Shown: positions 7,502 to 15,678 of the stretch, piece by piece
Layout: each line of letters starts with the position of its first letter
Position numbering within the stretch: position 1 is the stretch's first letter
NCBI GenBank assembly: GCA_016709495.1
Contig: JADJMS010000046.1
Coordinates: 62,001-126,000, forward strand
DNA from: Candidatus Dechloromonas phosphorivorans
GTDB lineage: Bacteria; Pseudomonadota; Gammaproteobacteria; Burkholderiales; Rhodocyclaceae
DNA length: 64,000 bases
Direction: 5' to 3'
Made by a program: the position numbers and the translations under genes
Notes under the pieces: model-generated
Databases searched by the model: none
Seen by the model: only the letters and a program-made list of their open reading frames with translations
Told to the model about the DNA's origin: nothing

Positions 7502-8443
7502 ATGCCATTCGAGCCTGTTATCTTCTTCTTCATCCTTGGCTTGTTGGCCGGCATCATCCGTTCGGATCTGAAAATCCCCGGTGTTCTGTATGAGTCGATC
7601 AGTATCTTCCTGCTCTTGGCGATCGGCCTCAAGGGCGGCATAGAGCTCGCCAAAGTACCACTGTCCAGCGTTGCCGGACCGGGGCTGGTTGTGGTTCTCG
7701 CGGCAGCGATTATTCCTTTGGTGGCCTTTCCTGTACTGCATCGGATAGGTCGCCTGGCACGTGCTGATGCAGCGTCAATCGCGGCCCATTATGGTTCGGT
7801 CAGCGTGGTTACTTTTGCCGTTGCAGCCAGTTATCTGCTCAGGCTTGATGAGCCGGCTGAAGGGTATATGGTGGTCTTTCTTGTTCTGCTCGAATTTCCT
7901 GCGCTTGTGCTAGGCGTTGTACTGGCCCGTCGAAGTGGCGGAGACACGCGCTGGGGTCACCTGCTGCACGAAGTTTTTTCCGGCAAAAGCATTGTGCTTT
8001 TGGTGGGCGGCTTGCTGATTGGCTGGATTGCCGGTGCCGATGGCATCAAACCGCTTGACCGGCTTTTCCTTGATCTTTTCAAAGGTATGTTGGCTTTCTT
8101 CCTGCTCGAAATGGGACTGGTTGTTGCCAGTCGTCTGGGGGATTTGCGGCGCGCCGGTGGTTTCCTGATTGCCTTTGCTGTTGCAATGCCGGTATTTGCC
8201 GCCGCCCTTGGCGTAGTCACGGCAAACTTGATTGATTTATCAGTCGGTGGCGCAGCCATGCTGGCCACGCTGTATGCCAGTGCTTCGTATATTGCTGCGC
8301 CGGCTGCCATGCGAATTGCAATACCAGAGGCAAATCCGGCTTTATCGATAGGTGCGGCATTAGGTGTTACTTTTCCATTCAATCTCTTGATTGGCATTCC
8401 GCTTTATCACGAGATGGCAATTCGTTTTGAGGGAGTGTTGTGA
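7502..8443 (+). CDS. sbtA: Sodium-dependent bicarbonate transporter SbtA family
   Basis: Inner-membrane permease of the SbtA (DUF897) family; cyanobacterial members import bicarbonate with sodium. The 313-residue protein is almost wholly hydrophobic, with about ten membrane segments in two similar halves. Features typical of the family include FFILGLLAGIIRSDLKIP at the start, AIGLKGGIEL near residue 40, and AHYGSVSVVTFAVA near 96. The second half carries FLLEMGLVVASRLGDLR and an APAAMRIAIPEANP stretch. It is coupled to the PII-like gene behind it by a TGATG overlap, the usual sbtA-sbtB arrangement. Bicarbonate as substrate is inferred from family and partner; no RuBisCO or carboxysome gene lies in the window. 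Confidence 0.85.
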   Translation: MPFEPVIFFFILGLLAGIIRSDLKIPGVLYESISIFLLLAIGLKGGIELAKVPLSSVAGPGLVVVLAAAIIPLVAFPVLHRIGRLARADAASIAAHYGSVSVVTFAVAASYLLRLDEPAEGYMVVFLVLLEFPALVLGVVLARRSGGDTRWGHLLHEVFSGKSIVLLVGGLLIGWIAGADGIKPLDRLFLDLFKGMLAFFLLEMGLVVASRLGDLRRAGGFLIAFAVAMPVFAAALGVVTANLIDLSVGGAAMLATLYASASYIAAPAAMRIAIPEANPALSIGAALGVTFPFNLLIGIPLYHEMAIRFEGVL

Positions 8444-8751
8444 TGGGTGCCCAGCTTTCGCCCCGCAAGTTGCTGACGATTATCTGTGAGGCCAGTCTTG
8501 AGCACGCCATTGTCGACGACCTTCTTGCCCTTGATGTTCACGGCTACACCATTTCTGATGTCCGGGGTTGCGGCGCTCATGGCCGACGAGATGCCGAGTG
8601 GCCGCCCAGCGCAAACATCAGGATAGAAGTGCTTTGTGCCGAAAAAACAGCTTTGAGTCTTCTTGATCACCTGCAGGAAAACTATTACGCCAATTTTGGT
8701 ATGGTCACTTTCCTGTCTGATGTTTTGGTGATGCGGCCAGAGAAGTTCTAA
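8443..8751 (+). CDS. sbtB: PII-like SbtB-type regulator of SbtA
   Basis: 102-residue ferredoxin-fold PII-superfamily protein. SbtB proteins form trimers, bind adenine nucleotides including cAMP/AMP, and control SbtA at the membrane. The family pattern is seen as DVHGYTISDVRGCGAHG, a short T-loop with DAEWPP, then ANIRIEVLCAEKTALSLLDHL and a YYANFGMVTFLSDVLVM end. The uridylylated tyrosine loop of GlnB/GlnK is absent. The ATG at 8443, seven bases after GAGGGAG, was preferred to the GTG at 8440. It overlaps the sbtA stop, so the two are translationally coupled. Confidence 0.8.
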   Translation: MGAQLSPRKLLTIICEASLEHAIVDDLLALDVHGYTISDVRGCGAHGRRDAEWPPSANIRIEVLCAEKTALSLLDHLQENYYANFGMVTFLSDVLVMRPEKF

Positions 8752-8786
8752 AACTTGGTTTGTCGACAAATGGAGATGTTATTGGT

Positions 8787-8864
8787 TTGGCAAACGAGAA
8801 CGCGCCGGTGATCGGTATTGTTATGGGTTCTGGGTCTGACTGGTTAGTAATGCAGGCGGCGTGA
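8787..8864 (+). pseudogene. purE: 5' fragment of purE (phosphoribosylaminoimidazole carboxymutase)
   Basis: Reading from TTG 8787, the 25 codons give ANENAPVIGIVMGSGSDWLV followed by MQAA and TGA. This is the N-terminal signature of PurE (G-V/I-MGS-SDW-VM), the enzyme that rearranges N5-CAIR in purine synthesis. Nothing after residue 25 resembles PurE in any frame. A complete purE is presumably elsewhere. The fragment marks a recombination or deletion end point just behind sbtB. A GGAG lies 14 bases upstream. Recognition rests on the motif alone but is quite specific. Confidence 0.7.
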
Positions 8865-9287
8865 ATTGAATGATGACGCCCCTGGGTTTTGGCTAGAACA
8901 AGCAAATCTGGCTCATCGACAACCCTAATTGGCGCTACAAATCAGACAATACGGCTAAGTCATAATCGGCCGTAAAATTACCTGTCACCGACGGTGGTCA
9001 GGTATTTCGAAGTTGGCGAAAGGAATTCCCTCATAGGCAGGGTATGGTCACAAGCGCCATACTTATGGTCTATCGTTTGAGCAAAAATAAATTAAGACCA
9101 AATTGCATTTGGCTGCAAACGAAATTACCCCACTGTAATCCAAGTGGACAGACCCGAAAATAAATGGGCGTGGTGTTGGAGACCAAATTTCGGCAATTCG
9201 GTGCGAATCTTGTGCGGACCGCGCATGCTGGCTCCTGGCGAATGCCAGGTTTGGCCATGGTAAGAATCAAAGTAGCGGCGGGTTTAG
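8865..9287. other. Gene-free stretch after the purE fragment
   Basis: No supported gene. The stretch is AT-richer than its surroundings and has small palindromes: CCAAAT-TGC-ATTTGG near 9098 and CCTGGC-GAAT-GCCAGG near 9234-9249. The second has no T-run. No transposase remnant, terminal inverted repeat pair or tRNA was recognised. It may be the decayed remainder of the rearrangement that truncated purE. Confidence 0.5.
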
Positions 9288-11497
9288 ATGTTTGACACAG
9301 GTGTACGGCAACAATTTGCGGCTTTTCCTGTGTGGGCATGGGGACAGCGCAGTGGCGTTTCTCTGGCCGTGCTGTTGCCTGTTCTCGTTTTCTTCCTCCA
9401 GTGGCAGCTCTGGTATGCCATTCAGCCTTACGCCTGGTTCCTTTTTTACCCGACAGTTTTTTTCTCGGTACTGATTGGTCGCTTGCGCGGGGGGATTCTC
9501 GCCACCGTCATCAGCACCTTGCTGGTCTGGTTCGTTTTCATTCCTACAGAGTTCAGTTTTGCCATTCAGTCGCCTTGGGCGATGCTGTCGGTAGTCGTGT
9601 TTTTCGCTAGTGGCATCGGTTTCAGTTTTTTTTACGAGCATATCTACCAGCGCCAGTGCCAGGCCGCTCGAAAAGCGGGGGATGCTCGATTCCAGTTGCT
9701 CTTCGAGCAAGCTATGGATGGCGTAATGATAGCCGGTGCCGGCGGGGCCTTTTATCGAAGTTAATTCCTGCCTGTGCAGGATGTCTGGTTATGCCCGGGA
9801 CGAGTTGCTGGGAAAAATGTCGCGCTGCTACTGCCGGATGGCGATCTGGAAAAAATTCGCCAATTGCTTGCGACTAGTGCCGAGCAGGTGCCCGATCAAG
9901 CGAGTGGTGGTTGTTGAGCAAAGAGGGCAAGAACTTGCCGGTAGAAGTAACGGCCTGCCAGTTTCCAGACGGCTGCTGGAGCGCGATCATTCGTGACATA
10001 AGTGAACGCCATTTGGCTCAAGCTCAGGAACGAGCAGCAGAAGAGAAGTTTCATTCCTACATGGATGCGATTCCGGCTGTGGCCTGGATGAAAAATGCGG
10101 ATGGGCGGTATATTTATCTCAATAAGGCTTGGGCAAAGGCTTTTGACTTGAGTCGCGAAGAATGCCTGGGCAAACCATCTTCGGCTTTCATGCCGGAAGT
10201 CGTGGTAAAAAAACTGGCTGAAAATGATGCGCTTGTTCTCGGAAGCGATCAGGGCCAGGAGTTCATTGAGGAAACCGTCGATTTATACGGCGGGACACGC
10301 ATCTGGAACAGCATCAAGTTTCCGATACGGAGCGGCGAAAACTCGCCCTTGATCGGAGGCGTGGCGATTGAGGTGACCGAGCAGCGCAAAGCGGCAAAGG
10401 CGCTGCAGGATAGTTCGGAACTTAGCCGCGCGGTGCTCGATTCGGTCAGGTCTCAGCTTGCGGTGCTGGATCACAACGGCACCATCATTGCGGTCAATGA
10501 GGCTTGGCGCAATTTTGCCCGGGAGAATTCCAGTTCACCGGAACAGGAGGCCGGCACCGGTATCGGCGCCAACTTCATGGAGGCTTGTCGAGATGGTGCG
10601 CCCGGTACAGGAAATACGGACGACGCAAGCGGCGAAGCGATCCGTCAGGCCGTACTTGATCTTCTGCAAGGAAAAACAGAGCGCTTTACCTGCGAATGCT
10701 CCTGCGTCACGCCAGCGGGTTGTCTATGGTTTACGCTCAATGTCACACCGCTGCGGGTTCCATCCGGCGGTGCAGTGGTCTCTTATTTCGACATTACCGA
10801 GAACAAGCGTTCGCATGAGATACAGCAGATGGCCACCGCCCAGCTCAAAGCCATTGCTGCCAAGCGGCAGACCATACAGGAAGAGGAAAGGCGTGAGCTG
10901 TCCATGGAATTACACGACCATTTCGGGCAAACCCTGACCAGCCTGCAACTGCATCTTCATGCCTTGCACTCGGAATTAACTGAGAGCGAACGGGGGCGGA
11001 TGATCGTCCTCGAAGGCATTGCCAACGTCGAAGAGCTGGTCGCGACCAGCCGGGATCTGGCGCGCCGCCTGCGCCCCCCGGCACTCGATGACCTCGGTCT
11101 GGTTTCTGCCGTGCGCTGGCATGTGAACCAGATTGCCCGATCAAGCAGTATGGCTGTCGATCTGCAGCAAAATCTCGATGATCGGCGCCTGGCGCCGGCA
11201 CTTGAACTAGCCTGTTTCCGGGTGCTGCAGGAGGCGCTCTCGAATGCCCTGCGTCATTCGCTGGCGAATACATTGTCCATCGCTTTGTCGCTGGAGCTCG
11301 ATGGTCTGCACCTGTCGGTCAAGGATGACGGTATCGGATTCAATGTCGATGAAACTTTCAGCAAACTGCAGCAACTGGCTTCGCTCGGATTGATCGGCAT
11401 GCGCGAACGGGTGGCGGGGTTTGGTGGAAGTTTGCAAATTAATGCCAGTCTGGGCTGCGGTACTGAAGTGCTGGCTTTTTTCCCCTTGCCTCCTTAG
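9288..11497 (+). pseudogene. DUF4118/PAS sensor histidine kinase, NarX-like (three frameshifts)
   Basis: Membrane sensor kinase of about 736 residues when restored. The N-terminus has four hydrophobic segments of the DUF4118 (KdpD-type) module, then three PAS regions. The first is broken by an extra T at 9750-9753, a missing A at 9813-9817 and a one-base shift near 9897-9912; without these it reads through IEVNSCLCRMSGYARDELLG and LLSKEGKNLPVEVTACQF. Next come a HisKA_3 dimerisation domain with the phospho-acceptor in MELHDHFGQTL and a HATPase domain (N-box EALSNALRHS, then DDGIGFN). The stop TAG abuts the ATG of the response regulator, so they form one two-component system. The signal is unknown. 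The lesions cluster in short homopolymers and may be sequencing errors. Confidence 0.82.
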
Positions 11498-12151
11498 ATG
11501 ACCATGAAGAACCCCATTCGCATTCTTTTGGCGGACGACCATAATCTGGTGCGCGCCGGTATCAAGGCCCTGCTTGAAAAAGTGGCTGATTTTGAAATTG
11601 TTGCCGATGTCGCTGATGGCGCACTGGCCCTTCAGCTCACCACGGAACTGTTGCCGGACGTTGCCATCCTCGATATCGCGATGCCTGGCCAGACCGGCCT
11701 GCAGGCATTGGAGAAGATACATCAGGCACATCCTGGCGTGCGCGTCATCATGCTTTCCATGCACGATACCGAGGAACATGTCATTACCGCCATGCGCCTC
11801 GGCGCCGTCGGTTATGTGCTGAAAAGTGCCGCCCCTCAGGAAATGGAACTGGCAGTGCGCTCTGTCATGAACGGAAGCAACTGGCTGTCGGCCAGTATTT
11901 CCCGGCAGGTGGTTGATTCCTACCTGGCCCGCGTCCGCAGCTCAGACCACCGGGATGGGCTGACCGCCCGCCAGATGGCGGTTCTCAAGCTGGTCGCCGA
12001 TGGCCAGCGGACCAAGGAAATCGCCTATACGCTGGGCGTCAGCATCAAAACGGTCGAGACTTACCGGACCCAGATCATGAACCGCCTGGGCATTCAGGAT
12101 GTTGCCGGTCTGGTTCGCTACGCTATCCGTCAGGGCATCTCGGAGTTATAG
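11498..12151 (+). CDS. NarL/FixJ-family response regulator
   Basis: 217-residue two-component output protein. The receiver domain has the acidic pocket (ADDHNLVRAG), the phospho-acceptor Asp in VAILDIAMPG and the conserved Lys in VGYVLKSAAP. The C-terminal LuxR-type helix-turn-helix reads LTARQMAVLKLVADGQRTKE and continues to KTVETYRTQIMNRLG. The partner is the NarX-like kinase directly upstream; the start codon follows its stop with no gap. It converges with the chemoreceptor gene, 15 bases apart. Target genes cannot be read from the sequence. Confidence 0.93.
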   Translation: MTMKNPIRILLADDHNLVRAGIKALLEKVADFEIVADVADGALALQLTTELLPDVAILDIAMPGQTGLQALEKIHQAHPGVRVIMLSMHDTEEHVITAMRLGAVGYVLKSAAPQEMELAVRSVMNGSNWLSASISRQVVDSYLARVRSSDHRDGLTARQMAVLKLVADGQRTKEIAYTLGVSIKTVETYRTQIMNRLGIQDVAGLVRYAIRQGISEL

Positions 12152-12166
12152 GTTGCCGGTAGAGGT

Positions 12167-14206
12167 TCAGCAGCGAAAGCGAGCCACCCTGTCCTTGAGC
12201 GAACGGGCCAGGTTTTCGAGCTGAGTCGCCGCTACCGAGGTCCGTCCGGCCCGCTCACTATTGTGCTCGGCCTGGCAGGCAATAGTTTCCACGTTGCGAC
12301 TGATTTCGCCGCTGGCGGCGCTTTGCTCGGCCAGCGCAGTGGAAATTCCCTCGACCGCTTCAGCGACATGCAGGGCACTGCTGCGGATGCCATCCATGCT
12401 GGCTCCGGCCTGAATGGCCATGCCAACGCCAGTCTCGACCTGGGCTACGCCGTGCTGCATGGCGGCAACGGCAACCTGCGTCTGGCCCTGGACCCCTTCG
12501 ATCATATGGGCGATTTCCCCGGTTGATTTGCTGGTTCGTTCGGCCAATTTGCGCACCTCGTCGGCGACAACGGCAAATCCCCGGCCCTGTTCGCCAGCTC
12601 GGGCGGCTTCGATTGCGGCATTGAGCGCAAGCAGGTTGGTCTGTTCGGCGATTTCCTTGATTGCCTGAACAATGACGCTGATCTCCTGCGACTTGGCGCC
12701 CAGGTCAATGACCGTTTGCGAGGCGCTGCGTACGGTGTCGGCAATGCCCGACATGCCGGCGACGGTGCTGGCGATGACGGTCGCACCCTCACGCGAGGTA
12801 TTTTCGGCCTGGCTGGACATCTGCCGGGCTTCGCTGGAGTAGTCGGCAACTTGCTGGATGCTGACCATCATCTGCTCAACCCCGGCCGCCATGGTCGCCG
12901 CCTGTTCGCTCTGATTGTTTGATATGCCCGAGACATCGGCGGCGGCACCGGCCAGTTCGCGCGCGCTGCCGACCAGTTCGTCGGCGGTCAGGCGGATCGC
13001 ACTGATCGCTTCCGAAAGGTGCAGCCGCATATCCTCCGTGGCGCGCAGCAGGCGCCCGACTTCGTCGCCCCCGCCTTGCCTGACAGGCTGTGACAGATCG
13101 CCGGCGGCAATGCGATCCATCGCCGCGACGGTGTGTTCCAGTGGCTGCGAAATCCACCGGCGGCTGACCACCAGGAGGAGCGTGCCGGCGGCCAGCAAGA
13201 GAACGAGTGCCGCGACCAGAATGCTGTTGCGCACCGGCGCCACCTCGCGCGACAGTTCGTCGATGTAGCCGCCGCTGACGACCAGCCATTGCCAGTGATC
13301 GTAACTCGCATACACCGCGTATTTTTCGCGTGCCGTCGTTTCGCCCAGTTCCTTGTTGAGCCATGGGTAGCGCGTCACGCCTTGGCGCGCGGCGAGCATG
13401 TCCTTGGCAAATTCGCGCCCATTCTCGTCACGCGCGTCGAGCAAAGTCTGTCCCTCGCGGGTGGGGTGAGCGATCAGCATCCCCTTGTCCGGGCCGGCAT
13501 CGAGAATGTAGGGGTAGCCTGTCTCGCCGATCTTGATCGACAATATTTTTTTCTTCAGGGCGAGCAGGGCATCGGTGCTGTCGCTGCCGACCACCAGTGC
13601 TGCGACAACTTTGCCATCGGCGTCTTTGAGCGGCTCGTAATGAGCTACATAATCCCGACCGAGGAGCTTTGCCCGGCCACCATAGGGTTCGCCCTTCAAC
13701 AAATGGGGCAGGGCCGGATGATTGCTTTCGAGGGGCAGACCGACGGCGCGACTGCCGTCTTCCTTGCGCACAGAGGTGGCGATGCGGACAAAATTATCGC
13801 CATTGCGGACGAGGACCGAGGCGATGCCATGGTTGGCCGCAGCAAAGCGGTCCACTAGGGCGGTGTTGTTATTGACTACCATGCTGCCTGAACGCAGTAC
13901 GGGCACTCGCAAACCGCTGCTGTTAGGCTCGCTGGCCGGAGCGCTGCTGAAACCCTCTGGGAAAAGCAGGGCCATCGCTCTTGCCCGGTTGGCTGCATCC
14001 CGTTCCAGACTTTCGGCGTAGGCGCCGATCATGCCGATGATGATGATGTTGGTTGTGGCTACTTCGTCCAGGCGTTTTTGCTCCAGTTGGCTGCCCAGAC
14101 GGCTACCGAGAAACCAGCTACCGGCGACAACGAGTATGAACAGGGTGCTGCAAATGATCAGGTTGAGGCGGGTGGCGATTGAAAGATCGCCAAAGCGTTT
14201 TGCCAC
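12167..14206 (-). CDS. Methyl-accepting chemotaxis protein with Cache sensor
   Basis: 679-residue chemoreceptor in the inner membrane. A first membrane helix at about residues 15-35 is followed by a long periplasmic region of the Cache3-Cache2 type (YVAHYEPLKDADGKVVAALV, later GYPYILDAG). A second helix lies near residues 345-367, then HAMP (ISQPLEHTVAAMDRIAAGDL) and the cytoplasmic signalling domain. The CheA/CheW-binding tip EIAEQTNLLALNAAIEAARA is canonical. There is no C-terminal pentapeptide tether; the protein ends KDRVARFRC. The next gene on the same strand, 11 bases upstream, is the hybrid kinase, and a shared periplasmic stimulus is possible but inferred. Confidence 0.93.
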   Translation of the reverse strand: MAKRFGDLSIATRLNLIICSTLFILVVAGSWFLGSRLGSQLEQKRLDEVATTNIIIIGMIGAYAESLERDAANRARAMALLFPEGFSSAPASEPNSSGLRVPVLRSGSMVVNNNTALVDRFAAANHGIASVLVRNGDNFVRIATSVRKEDGSRAVGLPLESNHPALPHLLKGEPYGGRAKLLGRDYVAHYEPLKDADGKVVAALVVGSDSTDALLALKKKILSIKIGETGYPYILDAGPDKGMLIAHPTREGQTLLDARDENGREFAKDMLAARQGVTRYPWLNKELGETTAREKYAVYASYDHWQWLVVSGGYIDELSREVAPVRNSILVAALVLLLAAGTLLLVVSRRWISQPLEHTVAAMDRIAAGDLSQPVRQGGGDEVGRLLRATEDMRLHLSEAISAIRLTADELVGSARELAGAAADVSGISNNQSEQAATMAAGVEQMMVSIQQVADYSSEARQMSSQAENTSREGATVIASTVAGMSGIADTVRSASQTVIDLGAKSQEISVIVQAIKEIAEQTNLLALNAAIEAARAGEQGRGFAVVADEVRKLAERTSKSTGEIAHMIEGVQGQTQVAVAAMQHGVAQVETGVGMAIQAGASMDGIRSSALHVAEAVEGISTALAEQSAASGEISRNVETIACQAEHNSERAGRTSVAATQLENLARSLKDRVARFRC

Positions 14207-14217
14207 GATGGTTTCCT

Positions 14218-15678
14218 TTAGGGAGTGGTTTGTCCGGCACCTGTCCTGCGCGATTCGAGCCAGCGTAGAACGGTTGTGAAAAAAGGATGGGGATCAAGGG
14301 GTTTGCTGAGAAAGTCGTCCATGCCGGCAGCCAGGCAGCGTTCGCGGTCCTGGTCGAAGGCGCTGGCGGTCAATGCAAGTATCGGGACAGTGTCCAGTGC
14401 GGGCATACGGCGCAGGACGAGCGTGGCGTCGACGCCATCCATTTCCGGCATCAGCATGTCCATCAGGATCAGGGCGTAGTGCTTCCGCCCGGCCATTTCT
14501 ATCGCAATGCGTCCGTTGTCGGCGCACTCGGGAAGAAAGCCTATCTCCTCGAGAAAACTGCAGACAATTTCCTGGTTGATCAGGCTGTCTTCGACGACCA
14601 GTACCGGCGTGCCGGCAAATTTGCGCCGCAGTTGCTGTTCGGCGCTTTCGCTTGTGGCTGAGGGAGGCTCGTTGTTCGTTGTGCAATCGGGGCAGTCGGC
14701 CTGAATGATCTCCAGCCAGAGAGAAAACCAAAAAGTGCTGCCTTTTCCGGGTTGACCGCAAACGCCTATTTCTCCACCCATCAATTCAACCAGGCGGCGG
14801 CTGATGGCCAGTCCGAGACCGGTGCCGCCATAGCGGCGAGTGGTTGAAACGTCGGCCTGCTCAAAGGCGGCGAACAGGCGCTCCTGATCGGCCATATTGA
14901 TGCCAATCCCGGTGTCGCTGACCGCGAAGCGCACCTGTAAACGATCAGGCTTGCGCTGGAGCAGTGTCGCGCTCAAGGTGACGCCTCCGACTTCGGTGAA
15001 CTTCACGGCGTTGCTGGCGAAATTGACCAGTATCTGGCCCAAACGCAGGGAGTCGCCACGCAGGCAGACCGCAAGCTCGGGCGCGATACGGCAGTCCAGA
15101 GCCAGTCCTTTGTCTTCGGCCTTGTCGGCAATTAGGCTGCTGACCCGCTCAAAAACAGTATTGACATGAAATTCAGACAGTTCGAGGACGACTTTGCCTG
15201 CTTCAATTTTTGAGATGTCGAGAATGTCGTTGATCACGGAGAGCAAATGTTGCGCGGCTCCGGAAATCTGCTTTAGTCGAGCCAGATGCTGGGCGTCGGT
15301 AATGTTTCGTTGCAGGAGATGGGTAAAACCGATAATGGCATTCATCGGTGTCCGGATTTCGTGGCTCATATTGGCCAGAAAGGCGCTCTTGCTGCGACTG
15401 GCGGCCTCGGCGGCTTCCTTGGCCTGTTCCAGTTGGCCGGTCTGCTCTTTGACCAGCTCATGCAGATGATGGCGATGACGATCCAGTTCCTTGGCCAGGG
15501 CCTTGCGTTCACTGATGTCTTCCTGGATCGACAAATAACTGACAATCAGGCCTTCCGCATCGCGGATCGGTGAGATGTGGGCGAAATGCGTGCGCAGTTG
15601 TCCGTCCTTGCGTTGGTTTATGAACTCACCGCGCCAGATATTTCCCTGGCCCAGGGCATCCCATAAGGAAGCATAAGT
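14218..15678 (-). CDS. Hybrid histidine kinase, catalytic and receiver part (downstream of an in-frame stop)
   Basis: This continues the same frame as the sensor part at 15679-16932. After the TAA at 15679-15681 it reads TYASLWDALGQGNIWRGEF, the remainder of a PAS/PAC domain. Then come a coiled coil, HisKA with the phospho-acceptor in SHEIRTPMNAIIGF, HATPase (DTGIGINMADQERLFAAFEQ, GGTGLGLAISRRLVELMGG), and a C-terminal receiver with Asp in LILMDMLMPEMDG. An internal ATG at 15534 could start a truncated 438-residue kinase without its sensor. Whether this is a real split or one miscalled base is open; a single GAA-to-TAA change would explain it. The receiver has no output domain, so a phosphorelay partner elsewhere is likely. 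Confidence 0.85.
   Translation of the reverse strand, partial: TYASLWDALGQGNIWRGEFINQRKDGQLRTHFAHISPIRDAEGLIVSYLSIQEDISERKALAKELDRHRHHLHELVKEQTGQLEQAKEAAEAASRSKSAFLANMSHEIRTPMNAIIGFTHLLQRNITDAQHLARLKQISGAAQHLLSVINDILDISKIEAGKVVLELSEFHVNTVFERVSSLIADKAEDKGLALDCRIAPELAVCLRGDSLRLGQILVNFASNAVKFTEVGGVTLSATLLQRKPDRLQVRFAVSDTGIGINMADQERLFAAFEQADVSTTRRYGGTGLGLAISRRLVELMGGEIGVCGQPGKGSTFWFSLWLEIIQADCPDCTTNNEPPSATSESAEQQLRRKFAGTPVLVVEDSLINQEIVCSFLEEIGFLPECADNGRIAIEMAGRKHYALILMDMLMPEMDGVDATLVLRRMPALDTVPILALTASAFDQDRERCLAAGMDDFLSKPLDPHPFFTTVLRWLESRRTGAGQTTP

Noticed and set aside
7502..8443. A sodium/bile-acid or auxin-type transporter for the membrane protein before the PII-like gene
   Set aside because: The two-halved pattern and the coupled SbtB-type partner fit SbtA better than the bile-acid symporter family.
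9234..9256. CCTGGC/GCCAGG hairpin in the gene-free stretch as a terminator or mobile-element end
   Set aside because: No T-run, no matching partner repeat and no transposase remnant nearby.
8865..9287. Continuation of purE after the stop
   Set aside because: None of the three plus-strand frames shows the PurE AHRTP or later motifs, so one base error cannot restore the gene.
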